This document shows, piece by piece, positions 32,643 through 42,062 of a stretch of 64,000 nt of DNA. Position numbers and translations under genes: made by a program. The first letter of the stretch is position 1. The number at the start of each line of letters is the position of its first letter. Origin of the DNA: Clostridiales bacterium (GTDB lineage: Bacteria; Bacillota; Clostridia; Christensenellales; Borkfalkiaceae); contig SVHZ01000001.1 in assembly GCA_015055525.1 (NCBI GenBank), positions 1 to 64,000 of the forward strand, given 5' to 3'. The notes beneath the pieces were generated by a model, which was given only the letters and a program-made list of their open reading frames with translations, did no database searches and was not told where the DNA came from.

Positions 32643-34793
32643 ATGACAAATACTAAACCTCAAAACACGAACGAAGAAGTTTTATCGGCTGAAGAGTTGA
32701 TGAAAAAATTCGATAAAGATAGTAAAAGCCGTAATTTAACGGGCGTTTTCAAAATCGTTTACAACGCTATCTTTATTGCGTTTGCAGTTTACGTTTTATT
32801 CGTTGCGCTTTTATCCGAAGGTATGACGGAGTTTACTAAACTCCCGCTGTTTTTAGGGCTTATAATGGTGCTTGGCTATTTGAAATTCCCCGCTTGTGAA
32901 AAAGACGCTATAAAGGAAAACTATATTCCTTGGTACGATATTTTACTTGCGTTAATTTCACTTGGCTGTTGCCTATATTACGTAATTAAGCAAAACGAAA
33001 TTATCTATATGGGTGGCGTTATTGAAACGGAACAAATAATAGTAGGTATTTTATGCATACTTTGTTTGTTTGAACTTTGTAGGCGCGCGATAGGTATTCC
33101 GCTTATGATAGTTGCGGGTTGCTTTATCATCTACGCAATAATTTGGCTTTTCAATAACAACCCGCAAACGGTAGTTAGAAATTTAATATTTAACTTATTT
33201 TTCAACTTAAACTGTGGTATTTTCTCAACTCCGGTTGCAGTTTGTTCAAGTTTTATCGTAATCTTTATAATATTCGGCTCGTTCCTTGAAAAAACGGGTA
33301 TAGGCACGTTCTTCGTTGATCTTGCAAACTCACTCGTAGGTTCTGCCGCAGGCGGTCCTGCAAAAGTAGCGGTAATTTCATCTGCGCTTGAAGGTATGTA
33401 TTCAGGCTCTTCGGTTGCAAATACCGTTGGTTCTGGCTCTATAACTATTCCCGTTATGAAAAACACGGGTTATCGCCCTGAATTTGCGGCGGCGGTTGAG
33501 GCGGCGGCGTCAACAGGCGGTCAAATTATGCCACCTATTATGGGTGCGGCGGCGTTCTTAATGAGCCAAATTACAGGGTATTCGTATTCAGTAATCGTAG
33601 TGTGCGCAATATTGCCCGCAATTTTATACTTTACGGGTATTTTTATAATGGTTCACCTTGAAGCAAAGAAGATGGGGCTTAAAGGTCTTCCAAAAGAAAG
33701 TATTCCAAACTTTTTCAAGTTAATTCTTAAAAAAGGCTATCTTTTAATTCCTATCGTTGCTTTGGTTATCTGCATGAATAGTTACACGCCTGCTTTATCT
33801 GCTTGCTTTGCTATTTTATTTGCTATGGCAATAAGTTTAATAGACGTTGATTGCGTGGACTATTTATTCTCAAAGAACAAAGAAAAAGTTTTAACTGCTA
33901 TAAAGGGCATAGGGCTTGCGTTAATTCCTATTTTAACTTACGTTGTTTTCTCGTTAGTGCTTGAAAAATCTCCAACGTCAAGAGCGTTGTTTATCGCAAT
34001 CGCTGTTGCGGCAATTTGTTCGGTGTTTACGAAGAAAATCAAAATTAACAGCCCGCTTGATATAAAGGTTGTTGGCGAAGGTTTGCAAGGCGGAACGAAC
34101 AACTCGATAGGCGTTGTTATAGCGTGCGCAATGGCAGGTATAATTTCGGGCGTAGTTGCTATGACTGGTCTTGGCTCGACGCTTATAACTTTAATTGTTC
34201 CTATCGCTGAAAAGTCGATAATGCTTGCGTTATTCTTAACGATGCTTTGCTGTATCGTTTTAGGTATGGGTGTTCCAACTACTGCAAACTACGTTATTAT
34301 GGCAACGATTACCGCTCCAATTCTTACAAATATGGGTGTTGAAATTCTTGCGGCGCACATGTTCGTATTCTATTTTGGTATCGTTGCAGATATTACGCCA
34401 CCAGTTGCGCTCGCCGCGTACGCTGGCTCTGCAATAGCAAAATCAAATCCGTTAAAAACAGGCTTTACCGCATCAAAACTTGCAATCGGCGCGTTTATTA
34501 TTCCGTATATTTTCGCGTTAAATCCGTCAATGTTATTTATAAATGCGGTTTGGTATGACGTTATCTTGACGGTTGTAACTTCGCTCGTTGGTATGTTCGG
34601 CGTGTCGGTAGGGCTTCAAGGTTATGCCTTTGGAAAAGTTCCGGTAGTTTTAAGAATTGTTTCCGCAATAGGCGGTTTGCTCTTAATTATTCCTGGAATA
34701 GTAACCGACGTTATAGGTCTTGTTCTAGTTGCGGGCGTTTGCGTTTATACGTTTATTGATTCTAAAAAGAAAAAACAACTTGCTAACGCATAA
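32643..34793 (+). CDS. Fused TRAP transporter permease (DctQM type)
   Basis: 716 residues with about 16-18 transmembrane helices. The N-terminal ~200 residues correspond to the small DctQ subunit; the rest is the large DctM subunit, with IFGSFLEKTGIGTFFVDLA, GGPAKVAVISSALEGMYSGSS, TGGQIMPPIMGAAAFLM and a second repeat ending PTTANYVIM...DITPPVALAAYAGSAIA. Na+-coupled solute uptake together with the TAXI lipoprotein. AAGGA site 66 bp after the binding-protein gene. Confidence 0.93.
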   Translation: MTNTKPQNTNEEVLSAEELMKKFDKDSKSRNLTGVFKIVYNAIFIAFAVYVLFVALLSEGMTEFTKLPLFLGLIMVLGYLKFPACEKDAIKENYIPWYDILLALISLGCCLYYVIKQNEIIYMGGVIETEQIIVGILCILCLFELCRRAIGIPLMIVAGCFIIYAIIWLFNNNPQTVVRNLIFNLFFNLNCGIFSTPVAVCSSFIVIFIIFGSFLEKTGIGTFFVDLANSLVGSAAGGPAKVAVISSALEGMYSGSSVANTVGSGSITIPVMKNTGYRPEFAAAVEAAASTGGQIMPPIMGAAAFLMSQITGYSYSVIVVCAILPAILYFTGIFIMVHLEAKKMGLKGLPKESIPNFFKLILKKGYLLIPIVALVICMNSYTPALSACFAILFAMAISLIDVDCVDYLFSKNKEKVLTAIKGIGLALIPILTYVVFSLVLEKSPTSRALFIAIAVAAICSVFTKKIKINSPLDIKVVGEGLQGGTNNSIGVVIACAMAGIISGVVAMTGLGSTLITLIVPIAEKSIMLALFLTMLCCIVLGMGVPTTANYVIMATITAPILTNMGVEILAAHMFVFYFGIVADITPPVALAAYAGSAIAKSNPLKTGFTASKLAIGAFIIPYIFALNPSMLFINAVWYDVILTVVTSLVGMFGVSVGLQGYAFGKVPVVLRIVSAIGGLLLIIPGIVTDVIGLVLVAGVCVYTFIDSKKKKQLANA

Positions 34794-34803
34794 ATTGCAT
34801 AGT

Positions 34804-34834
34804 AAAACGGCTTGGAAAACCAAGCCGTTTTTTT
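34804..34834. terminator. Terminator between TRAP permease and luxS
   Basis: AAAACGGCTTGG AAAA CCAAGCCGTTTT followed by T4, between convergent genes. Confidence 0.85.
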
Positions 34835-35295
34835 TAATATTCAAGTCTTTTATAAGTTTCAAGTTCATAAAGGTATTTTTTAGCGTAAATTTTAGCCTTT
34901 TCTAAATCTTGCTCGCTATAATTTCCGCACTCAATAGGTGTTGCGCCGGGGATTTCCCCTTCAAAACTTATAACGAATTTTAGCATTGAAATTATATCTT
35001 CAAATATATCTTTACTATCCCATTTTCCAAATAAAACGAGATAAAAACCCGTTCTGCAACCCATAGGGCCAAAGTAAATAACTTGATCTTTTATTTTAGA
35101 ATTTCTAAAATAAGTTGCGCCTAAATGCTCGAGCGTGTGAATAGCGGGGAAGTGCATAGGCTCTTCACGGTTGGGCGAAGTGAAACGCATATCGAAAGTG
35201 GTGGCGGTAGCCCCGTCAAACCCGTCGATTCTGCTAACGTAAACACCAGGGTATAAGTTTAAGTGATCAATTTTGAAACTTTCTATTTTTTCCAT
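34834..35295 (-). CDS. luxS: S-ribosylhomocysteinase LuxS
   Basis: 153 residues, standard length. Metal site HTLEHLGA (H53, H57) and C123 in ECGNY; catalytic E56 and C80 in GPMGCRTGFYL. It cleaves S-ribosylhomocysteine to homocysteine and DPD, the precursor of AI-2, in the activated methyl cycle. No pfs or metE/H neighbour. Leaderless prediction: TAAAAT ends 6 nt before the ATG and there is no Shine-Dalgarno sequence. Confidence 0.97.
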   Translation of the reverse strand: MEKIESFKIDHLNLYPGVYVSRIDGFDGATATTFDMRFTSPNREEPMHFPAIHTLEHLGATYFRNSKIKDQVIYFGPMGCRTGFYLVLFGKWDSKDIFEDIISMLKFVISFEGEIPGATPIECGNYSEQDLEKAKIYAKKYLYELETYKRLEY

Positions 35296-35301
35296 AATTT
35301 T

Positions 35302-35330
35302 ATTTTAACACTAAACTGTAAAAAATGCAA
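35302..35330 (-). promoter_or_regulatory. Leaderless-type promoter of luxS
   Basis: Minus strand TTGCAT (35325-35330), 17-bp spacer, TAAAAT (35302-35307), 6 nt, ATG. Confidence 0.7.
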
Positions 35331-35347
35331 AAAATATTTAATTAAAC

Positions 35348-35376
35348 TTGAACAAAAAGTAAAAATGTGTTATAGT
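35348..35376 (+). promoter_or_regulatory. Promoter of the NSS transporter gene
   Basis: TTGAAC 35348-35353, 17-bp spacer, TATAGT 35371-35376, then GGAG before ATG 35412. Confidence 0.7.
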
Positions 35377-35411
35377 TTAGTAAATAAAATAAAAATTCTT
35401 GGAGAAGACTA

Positions 35412-36785
35412 ATGGAAAAAAGAGAAAAATTAGGTAGTAGATTAGGGTTTATTCTCTTATCTGCAGGATGCGCCATAGGCGTTGGAAACGTTTGGAAGTT
35501 TCCTTACATGGTAGGTCAAAACGGCGGTGGTATTTTCGTTTTGATATACCTTTTCTTCCTTATCGCTATGGGCGTGCCTGTAATGACGATGGAATTTTCA
35601 CTCGGTAGAGCAAGTCAAAAGAGTATGACTAAACTTTACGACGAGTTAGAGCCAAAGGGTAGCAAATGGCATTTCCACGGCTATGCCGCTCTCATAGGTA
35701 ATATTTTACTTATGATGTTTTACACGGTAGTTTGCGGTTGGCTTTTGCAATACTTTGTAAAAATGCTCGGAGGCGATTTTACCGGTGTTTCTAATGAAGT
35801 TGCAGTTTCGCAATATTCTGAAATGCTTGCTAATCCTTGGATGCAAATGTTGTTTACGGGAATAGTTATCGTTATAGGTTTCTTAGTTTGCGCTTTCGGC
35901 GTTAAGAACAGTTTAGAAAGAGTAACTAAAGTAATGATGATAGCCCTTCTCGTTATTATGGTAGCGCTTGCCATTAACGGTTTCTTTATGGAAGGAACTT
36001 TAGAAGGCTTAAAATTCTATCTCGTTCCCAACATTGATAACGTAAAAGAAGTTGGTATTTTTAACGTTATAACCGGCGCTATGAGCCAAGCGTTCTTTAC
36101 GTTAAGTTTAGGTATAGGCTCGATGGCGATATTTGGCAGTTACTTAGATAAAGACCGTTCGCTCTTCGGCGAGGCAATCAACGTTGCCGTTTTAGATACT
36201 TTGGTTGCGATAATTGCCGGTCTTATCATTTTCCCCGCTTGCTTTACTTATAATAATGGCAACGTAAATGCAGGCCCACCGCTTATTTTTGAAACTTTGC
36301 CAAACATCTTTAACAATATGCCACTTGGTAGACTTTGGGGTAGTTTATTCTTCTTATTCTTAACGTTTGCCGCTCTTTCAACGGTATTTGCGGTGTTTGA
36401 AAATATTATCGCTTGCGTTCAAGACTTAACTAAGTGGTCTAGAAAGAAAATTTGTATAATCGGAACGTTTGCAATGTTTGTATTAGCGCTTCCTTGTATT
36501 TTAGGTTTCAACGTTCTTTCTGGCTTTGCTCCGTTTGGCGAAGGCTCGGTAGTTCTTGACCTTGAAGACTTTATCGTATCTAACCTTTTATTGCCTATCG
36601 GCTCGTTCGTATTCGTAATGTTCTGTACGTCTAAATACGGCTGGGGTTACGATAATTTCGTAAATGAAGCAAATCAAGGCAAAGGCTTAAAAGTTCAAAA
36701 ATGGATGAAAGTTTACTTTAAGTACGTTCTTCCAATTCTCTTATTTGCGTTTATAATAATAAGCATTGTAACCTTCTTCTTATAA
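35412..36785 (+). CDS. Neurotransmitter:sodium symporter (NSS) family transporter
   Basis: 457 residues, about 11 transmembrane helices, LeuT fold. RLGFILLSAGCAIGVGNVWKFPYM in TM1 is the unwound Na+/substrate segment of the family, and TM6 carries FFTLSLGIGSMAIFGSYL. Na+-coupled uptake of amino acids is the known role of bacterial members; substrate not evident. Single gene with GGAG site and its own terminator. Confidence 0.93.
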   Translation: MEKREKLGSRLGFILLSAGCAIGVGNVWKFPYMVGQNGGGIFVLIYLFFLIAMGVPVMTMEFSLGRASQKSMTKLYDELEPKGSKWHFHGYAALIGNILLMMFYTVVCGWLLQYFVKMLGGDFTGVSNEVAVSQYSEMLANPWMQMLFTGIVIVIGFLVCAFGVKNSLERVTKVMMIALLVIMVALAINGFFMEGTLEGLKFYLVPNIDNVKEVGIFNVITGAMSQAFFTLSLGIGSMAIFGSYLDKDRSLFGEAINVAVLDTLVAIIAGLIIFPACFTYNNGNVNAGPPLIFETLPNIFNNMPLGRLWGSLFFLFLTFAALSTVFAVFENIIACVQDLTKWSRKKICIIGTFAMFVLALPCILGFNVLSGFAPFGEGSVVLDLEDFIVSNLLLPIGSFVFVMFCTSKYGWGYDNFVNEANQGKGLKVQKWMKVYFKYVLPILLFAFIIISIVTFFL

Positions 36786-36790
36786 GAATT

Positions 36791-36817
36791 AAAACCCGCT
36801 ATACAAGCGGGTTTTTT
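36791..36817 (+). terminator. Terminator of the NSS gene
   Basis: ACCCGCT ATAC AAGCGGGT followed by T5. Confidence 0.75.
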
Positions 36818-36841
36818 ATATATGAAAAAATATTAAAAAAT

Positions 36842-36893
36842 GTGAAAATAATTTCACAAAACTATTGAAAATAGTTAAAAAAAGTGTTAAAAT
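36842..36893 (+). promoter_or_regulatory. Promoter and palindrome upstream of the purine permease
   Basis: TTGAAA 36865-36870, 17-bp spacer, TAAAAT 36888-36893. Just upstream lies GTGAAA-ATAA-TTTCAC (36842-36857), a possible operator. No purine riboswitch motif is present. Confidence 0.65.
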
Positions 36894-36937
36894 ATGTATA
36901 GATTTGTGCTTTTAGCACGTATAGGAGGAAATTTTCA

Positions 36938-38455
36938 ATGAATAAGTTTTTGAAATCTCTCGGCTATGATGCAGTTGAGAAACAAACTTCAATCAAAACG
37001 GAAATCGTTGCAGGTATCGTTACGTTCCTTGCAATGGCTTACATTTTGACTGTAAACCCAGCGCAAATTTTAGTTGGCGCTAACGCTGCATACTGGCCTT
37101 CACTCTTTATTGCAACCGCTCTTGGTGCAATTATCGGTACGCTTTTAATGGCGTTCTTTGCAAAGATGCCCCTTGCTCAAGCATCAGGTATGGGTCTTAA
37201 CTCATTAGTTGGTGGCTTGGTTGCTTTATGGGCTGCTGGTACTTATGGTGTTCAATTCACTATTGGTCAAGCGTTTATGATGGTTCTTATCTCTGGTATC
37301 ATCTTCTTAGCATTATCTTTAATTAAGATCAAGGGTAAAACTTTCCGTGAACTCGTGTTTGACGGTATGCCCGTTGCAGTAAGAAGTGCAATTTCAGTTG
37401 GTATCGGCTTATTCATCGCTTATATCGGTTTCCAAAACGCAGGTATTATCGTTGCTAACGATTATACTCAAGTTGGTTTCGTTAAGTTTACTATTTGGGA
37501 AAATATCCAAGTTATCCAAGCTGGTAACGGTTTACCGTTCGTTGCTGCTGCTAAAACTGCATCAGTTGCATTAATCGGTTTATTCCTTATCGCTATTCTT
37601 GATAAGATCGGCGTTAAGGGCGCTATCATCTTCGGTATTTTAGGCGCAACCGTTATCGGTATTCCTTTCGGCGTTACCGACCTTACCGTATTAAAAGGCG
37701 AAGGCGCTATTTCTTGGAAGTTCTGGGAAAACTTTGCTAACTTCTTCACAGGTGAATACACAGTATTCGGTTCTTTCACAGAAGTGTTCAAAACTGGTTT
37801 CCCTGAAGGTTCATTATTCACCGTAATCATGGTTATCATTACTATGTGTATGATCGACATGTTCGACACTATGGGAACTATCGTTGGTTGCTGTGGTGGT
37901 AACAGACTTTTATCTGATGAAAACAACAAACCTCACAACTACGGCAAGATTATGATTTCTGACGCTATCGCTACTTGCGCAGGCGCTATGCTTGGTACTT
38001 CAACAGTTACTACTTTCGTTGAATCAGGCGCAGGCGTTTCTGCTGGTGGTAGAACTGGTCTTACCGCGTTCACAACTGCTTGCATGTTCTTCCTTGCAAT
38101 GTTCATTATGCCAGTATTTGCGGCTATTCCGTCTGCTGCTGCAGCTGCTGCTCTTATCTACGTTGGCGTTCTTATGATGAAGAACAACGTTAAGTCTATT
38201 GACTTCAACGGAACTATCAATGCAACTGCTGCTTTCCTTACCGTTGTAACTATGGTACTTGCTTACTCTATTACTACTGGTATCGGCGTTGGTATGATTT
38301 CTTATACTATTATGTCAGCTATCGCTTACGTTGTTGAAGCTATTAAATATGCTATTGATAAGAAAGAAAAACCTGTTTGGAACGTTTCAGTTGTCGCTCT
38401 TATCGTAACTGCTCTCTTCGCAGTTTACTTCTTCGTTCCCGTTGCGTTTATCTAA
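36938..38455 (+). CDS. AzgA/NCS2-family purine permease
   Basis: 505 residues, about 13-14 transmembrane helices. TEIVAGIVTFLAMAYILTVNP at the start, ASGMGLNSL, DMFDTMGTIVG and TTFVESGAGVSAGGRTGLTA are the signatures of adenine/guanine/hypoxanthine proton symporters (PbuG/AzgA group). AGGAGG site. Its third-position usage (GCT, GGT, ATC) differs from the GCG/AACGTT-rich neighbours, as expected for a highly expressed gene. Confidence 0.93.
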   Translation: MNKFLKSLGYDAVEKQTSIKTEIVAGIVTFLAMAYILTVNPAQILVGANAAYWPSLFIATALGAIIGTLLMAFFAKMPLAQASGMGLNSLVGGLVALWAAGTYGVQFTIGQAFMMVLISGIIFLALSLIKIKGKTFRELVFDGMPVAVRSAISVGIGLFIAYIGFQNAGIIVANDYTQVGFVKFTIWENIQVIQAGNGLPFVAAAKTASVALIGLFLIAILDKIGVKGAIIFGILGATVIGIPFGVTDLTVLKGEGAISWKFWENFANFFTGEYTVFGSFTEVFKTGFPEGSLFTVIMVIITMCMIDMFDTMGTIVGCCGGNRLLSDENNKPHNYGKIMISDAIATCAGAMLGTSTVTTFVESGAGVSAGGRTGLTAFTTACMFFLAMFIMPVFAAIPSAAAAAALIYVGVLMMKNNVKSIDFNGTINATAAFLTVVTMVLAYSITTGIGVGMISYTIMSAIAYVVEAIKYAIDKKEKPVWNVSVVALIVTALFAVYFFVPVAFI

Positions 38456-38468
38456 TTAAACAAAAACT

Positions 38469-38500
38469 AAATCCCACGGCTCTTGCCGTGGGATTTTTTT
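38469..38500. terminator. Terminator between purine permease and ferritin-like gene
   Basis: AAATCCCACGGC TCTT GCCGTGGGATTT followed by T4, between convergent genes. Confidence 0.85.
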
Positions 38501-38501
38501 A

Positions 38502-39779
38502 TTATTCGTTGCAGAAAAATTCGGTTGACGTTGTCGCGTCGGGCGTTCTTCCAACGTAAACGTTGTCTTCTCTTCTATTTCTAAGTTCGGGAATAGGGTT
38601 TTCGGCTACTTGGTAGCGATAATCTATTCCGTTATGGCGAATATAAGTTTCTATAACGTTATGCGACGGAACTATTTGAGTAGTGGGAATTAAAATCTCT
38701 TGGAATTTGAAAAAATCAGCGTTGGGGCTTAGGTTTTTAATCTTTTCATAATCTTCTTTTACCGACGTATACTGAACGGTGTCTTTAAGTATTTTTCTAA
38801 CGTAATTAATATTTTCATGCAAAGATAAAGGCTCTGGAAATTCTGGATTTTTAATAACTTCAAGGTAGTGCTTTCCTTCGTATTTTTCAAGGAGTTCGCA
38901 CGCTTTTAGAAGATGAGCAACTTCAATTGCAAAATTTTGCTCCCAAAGTGATTTTATGTAACCGTCGGTTTCGGTCATATAGTTAGACCAATATAAATAG
39001 CACTCTGAAAATTCGTGCCACAATAACTTTTCAAGCCAAGTAGACTTATCGTCAAGGAGTGATTCGTAATGAGTAACGTGCTCTTCTTCAACGAGCGCTA
39101 TCTCTTGATATAACCGTCTTCCAATATCCGAGCGAGCAAAATTTGTAACGTTCATATAGTAATTCATAGTTTGCTGTTCGGCGGCGGTTATAATCATAGT
39201 GGAAAGCATTGTTTGAGTGTCGGCGGTGCAGGGGTTAATTGCTCGCTTAACGTTATCTTTAGGGTATCTATGGTGAGCAATAGTCGGTCTGCCGGGCATA
39301 ATTTCGGTGTATCTTCCAACTAACCACTCGGCGTAAATGCCTTGCTCCATTTCTAAAAGGTTAGCGTATCTATATAAGTGGTCAAAGTCTTCAAGTAGAG
39401 CAAAGTCAAGGGCAGTTTTAACGTAACAATCGGGCTCGCGCTTTGCAAGTTCGGCAGTTAAATCAACGGCGAGTTGCTCGTAAGATATGGTATGCTCTAA
39501 AATACTTTCGTCAATGGGTTTGAGAAGGGAAATTTTAAGTTGTTGCTGTTTTTCTTGATCGCGAGTGACGGATAGTTCTCTTTTTAACTCGGTATCTTGA
39601 ATATTCCTTGCGAACTGGTGGGAAAACCAGTTGGCTTCAAACTCCGCGCCGTTAGCGAGTATTATTCTCGTTTTAGTGTACGGGTCAACTTCTCGCTTGT
39701 TATACGGTTTGGGGTATAGTTCCTTAAAATTTTGAAAGGCGCTATCGAGTTTTATAGGGGTTTCATTAAACGGATTCAT
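38502..39779 (-). CDS. Ferritin-like (diiron) domain protein of unknown function
   Basis: 425 residues, no signal peptide or membrane helix. The middle is helical with repeated metal-binding patterns: DFALLEDFDHLYRYANLLE, AEQQTMNYYM, EIALVEEEHVTHYESLL, LWHEFSECYLYW and WEQNFAIEVAHLLKACE, i.e. several E..H and E...E..H motifs like rubrerythrin/ferritin four-helix bundles. N-terminal ~70 and C-terminal ~90 residues are not recognised. Roles in iron storage or oxidative stress are typical of the fold but unproven here. GAGGTAA ribosome-binding site. Confidence 0.65.
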   Translation of the reverse strand: MNPFNETPIKLDSAFQNFKELYPKPYNKREVDPYTKTRIILANGAEFEANWFSHQFARNIQDTELKRELSVTRDQEKQQQLKISLLKPIDESILEHTISYEQLAVDLTAELAKREPDCYVKTALDFALLEDFDHLYRYANLLEMEQGIYAEWLVGRYTEIMPGRPTIAHHRYPKDNVKRAINPCTADTQTMLSTMIITAAEQQTMNYYMNVTNFARSDIGRRLYQEIALVEEEHVTHYESLLDDKSTWLEKLLWHEFSECYLYWSNYMTETDGYIKSLWEQNFAIEVAHLLKACELLEKYEGKHYLEVIKNPEFPEPLSLHENINYVRKILKDTVQYTSVKEDYEKIKNLSPNADFFKFQEILIPTTQIVPSHNVIETYIRHNGIDYRYQVAENPIPELRNRREDNVYVGRTPDATTSTEFFCNE

Positions 39780-39839
39780 TTTTTATTACCTCGCTTTTAT
39801 GGTATGAAAAGGGAGAGTAAAATGTTAAAACGAAAATAA

Positions 39840-39860
39840 AACCCTTGCAAAGCAAGGGTT
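39840..39860 (-). terminator. Terminator of the ABC-F gene
   Basis: AACCCTTGC AAA GCAAGGGTT; on the minus strand a T-rich tail follows. Confidence 0.75.
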
Positions 39861-39867
39861 GAATAAT

Positions 39868-41415
39868 TTATTTAGTTCTCGCATCGAAAACGATATTGCA
39901 AATTTCGCTTGCAAACTCGTGCTCGTGGCTTACAAGGATTATTGCGCCTTCGTACTTTATAAGCGCCTCTTTAAGCGCCTCTTTCGCCCTTACGTCTAAG
40001 TGATTGGTAGGCTCGTCGAGAATTAAAACGTTTGACGGAGTGTTATTAAGGACGGCAAGTTTAATTCTAACTTGCTCGCCACCAGATAAATCTTTTATGG
40101 GCTTAGTTGCTAAGTCCCCTTTAAGCCCAACTTTAGCAAGTTCCGCGCGTTGCTCTTTAACGTTCATTCTAGGGAATTTTTCGTTAAAATAAATCATAGC
40201 GTTAAGCGATGAGTTTTCAAAGTTGAGTTCTTGCTCTAAATAGCCTGGTTTAGTTGCAATATGGAATAAAAAATTACCTTTTAACGAGTGAATTTTTCTA
40301 AGAAGAGTTTTAATAAGCGTAGTTTTGCCAACGCCGTTAGTTCCTCTTATCCAAAGTTTATCCGTGCTAGATAAATGAAGATTTATAGGCGGAATCAAAG
40401 TTTTATCGTAACCGACTTCCAAGTCTTTTACAACTAAAAAATCCTTGCTGTTAACGGGGATATAAGGGAAGTTAAAACTCGCGTCGTAAACGGTCATCGG
40501 CTTTTGCATAACTTCAATTCTATCGAGCATTTTCTTTCGAGAGTTCGCCATACCTGCGGTGGCGGCTCTTGCCTTATTTTTGTCGATATAATCTTGCATT
40601 TTTCTAATTTCTGCCTGCTGGCGATTATAGTCTTCTTCATACTGCTTTGCAATCATATCGCGTTGGACTTTGAAAGTAGAATAGTTGCCCGAAAATTTTC
40701 TAATATTGCCGTTTTCAATGTTAATTATAAACTTGCAAACGCTATCTAAAAACGCCGTGTCGTGAGAAATTACCATAAACGTCTTTTTATATCCGTTAAG
40801 GTACTTTTTAAGCCAATCGATATGCTCGATATCTAAAAAGTTGGTAGGTTCGTCAAGAAGCATTACGTCAACTTCTTCAAGGAGTAGTTTAGATAGCATT
40901 AATTTGGCTCTTTCTCCGCCGGATAGCCTTGAAATAACCGTGTCATACCCAAAATTGTGAACGCCAAGCCCACCTGCAACCTTTTTTATCTTACTATCAA
41001 GATCGTAAAACCCCGCATTATCGAGAGTTTCTTGCATTTTTGAAGATTTGTTAACTAGCCTATCAAGTTCGTCAGCATCTTCCGTTTCACCCATTTTAAG
41101 ATAAATTTCTTCAAGTTTTTCATTGAGTTCGTAAAGATAATCAAACGCGTGGCGAAGATATTCTATAACCGTTTGATTTCTATCAATATCGGCGTGTTGG
41201 TCTAAATATCCCCAACGAGCGGACGGTTGGCGTAAAACTTCCCCATCGTCTTGCGAGAGTTTGCCTGCAATTATATTTATAAAAGTCGTTTTTCCTGCGC
41301 CGTTAAGACCAACTATTCCAAGGTGCTCGCCGTTGTTTATTGAAAGCGACGCGTCTTGAAACAAATACCTATCGTCGTATCTATGGGTTAAGTTGCGGAT
41401 TTCTAAAATACTCAT
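39868..41415 (-). CDS. ABC-F family ATP-binding protein
   Basis: 515 residues with two nucleotide-binding domains and no membrane segment. Domain 1: GLNGAGKTTF, LSGGERAKLML, VMLLDEPTNFLD; domain 2: GTNGVGKTTLIK, LSGGEQVRIKL, VLILDEPTNHLD. The charged linker between them (about 230-300) would reach into the ribosomal E/P site. ABC-F proteins act in translation or ribosome-antibiotic protection; the short arm-less form here is not assignable to a resistance class. Leaderless prediction: TATACT ends 6 nt before the ATG. Confidence 0.92.
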   Translation of the reverse strand: MSILEIRNLTHRYDDRYLFQDASLSINNGEHLGIVGLNGAGKTTFINIIAGKLSQDDGEVLRQPSARWGYLDQHADIDRNQTVIEYLRHAFDYLYELNEKLEEIYLKMGETEDADELDRLVNKSSKMQETLDNAGFYDLDSKIKKVAGGLGVHNFGYDTVISRLSGGERAKLMLSKLLLEEVDVMLLDEPTNFLDIEHIDWLKKYLNGYKKTFMVISHDTAFLDSVCKFIINIENGNIRKFSGNYSTFKVQRDMIAKQYEEDYNRQQAEIRKMQDYIDKNKARAATAGMANSRKKMLDRIEVMQKPMTVYDASFNFPYIPVNSKDFLVVKDLEVGYDKTLIPPINLHLSSTDKLWIRGTNGVGKTTLIKTLLRKIHSLKGNFLFHIATKPGYLEQELNFENSSLNAMIYFNEKFPRMNVKEQRAELAKVGLKGDLATKPIKDLSGGEQVRIKLAVLNNTPSNVLILDEPTNHLDVRAKEALKEALIKYEGAIILVSHEHEFASEICNIVFDARTK

Positions 41416-41421
41416 AGAGTA

Positions 41422-41450
41422 AGTATATATTATTACAAAATTTTAGTCAA
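41422..41450 (-). promoter_or_regulatory. Leaderless-type promoter of the ABC-F gene
   Basis: Minus strand TTGACT (41445-41450), 17-bp spacer, TATACT (41422-41427), 6 nt, ATG. The -35 shares a 13-bp palindrome with the divergent promoter. Confidence 0.8.
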
Positions 41451-41459
41451 ATGATTTGA
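41447..41459. promoter_or_regulatory. Perfect palindrome covering both divergent -35 boxes
   Basis: TCAAATGATTTGA. It includes four bases of each divergent -35 hexamer, so the two promoters are back to back and cannot be occupied together. Confidence 0.6.
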
Positions 41460-41483
41460 AATATTAAGGATATGTGCTATAAT
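41456..41483 (+). promoter_or_regulatory. Leaderless-type promoter of the PH-domain membrane protein gene
   Basis: TTGAAA 41456-41461, 16-bp spacer, TATAAT 41478-41483, 6 nt, ATG at 41490. Confidence 0.8.
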
Positions 41484-41489
41484 ATAAAT

Positions 41490-41957
41490 ATGGAAAAGAA
41501 AAGTTTAGGTTATAAATATAAATTTTCAAAGTGGTTTTACCTTATTGCGGTGTTAGGCTATTTAGTTTCAATAGGTTGCATCGTTCTTAATGCCATAAGG
41601 TTTTCAATCAAATTAAACAAAAATATAGAAATAGCGTTTACAGAATATATGTCGCTTGCCTTTGCAGTCGTGTTATCGATAGCGTTTATCGTGATAGTAA
41701 CGCTTGCTTTGATAAAGTCGGAATACAAGATTTTTGATGATAAAATAATTCTAAAATGGGGCATTATTAAAAACCCAATAGAACTTAACGAAGTTAAACT
41801 TATTAGGTTTATAACCACTACTGAGAAGTTAGAACTCGTGTTTGAAGACGAAAGTTATTTCGTTATAGTAATAGATAAAAAAGACTATCAAAAGTTTGTT
41901 GACGAACTTAAAAGCATAAAACCAAAACTTGAATATAACCAAACGAGTGAAGAATAA
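41490..41957 (+). CDS. Small membrane protein with a bacterial PH-like domain
   Basis: 155 residues from ATG 41490; an ATG 18 bp upstream lies inside the promoter and is rejected. Two transmembrane helices (about 12-35 and 52-75) precede a compact beta-rich domain (about 79-140: YKIFDDKIILKWGIIKNPIELNEVKLI) of the kind seen in YdbS/bPH proteins. Predicted leaderless. Function unknown. Confidence 0.7.
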   Translation: MEKKSLGYKYKFSKWFYLIAVLGYLVSIGCIVLNAIRFSIKLNKNIEIAFTEYMSLAFAVVLSIAFIVIVTLALIKSEYKIFDDKIILKWGIIKNPIELNEVKLIRFITTTEKLELVFEDESYFVIVIDKKDYQKFVDELKSIKPKLEYNQTSEE

Positions 41958-42062
41958 AACGCCCGCGCCGAATTTTCGGCGCGGTGTTTTTATGCACAAA
42001 GTATTGACAAGTCGCGTATTATATGATATCATTTTAATATCAAAGTGATAGGAGATAAAACT

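Noticed and set aside
36786-36937. Purine riboswitch before the AzgA-type permease
   Set aside because: No purine-aptamer loops are present; only a terminator, a promoter and a GTGAAA/TTTCAC palindrome are seen.
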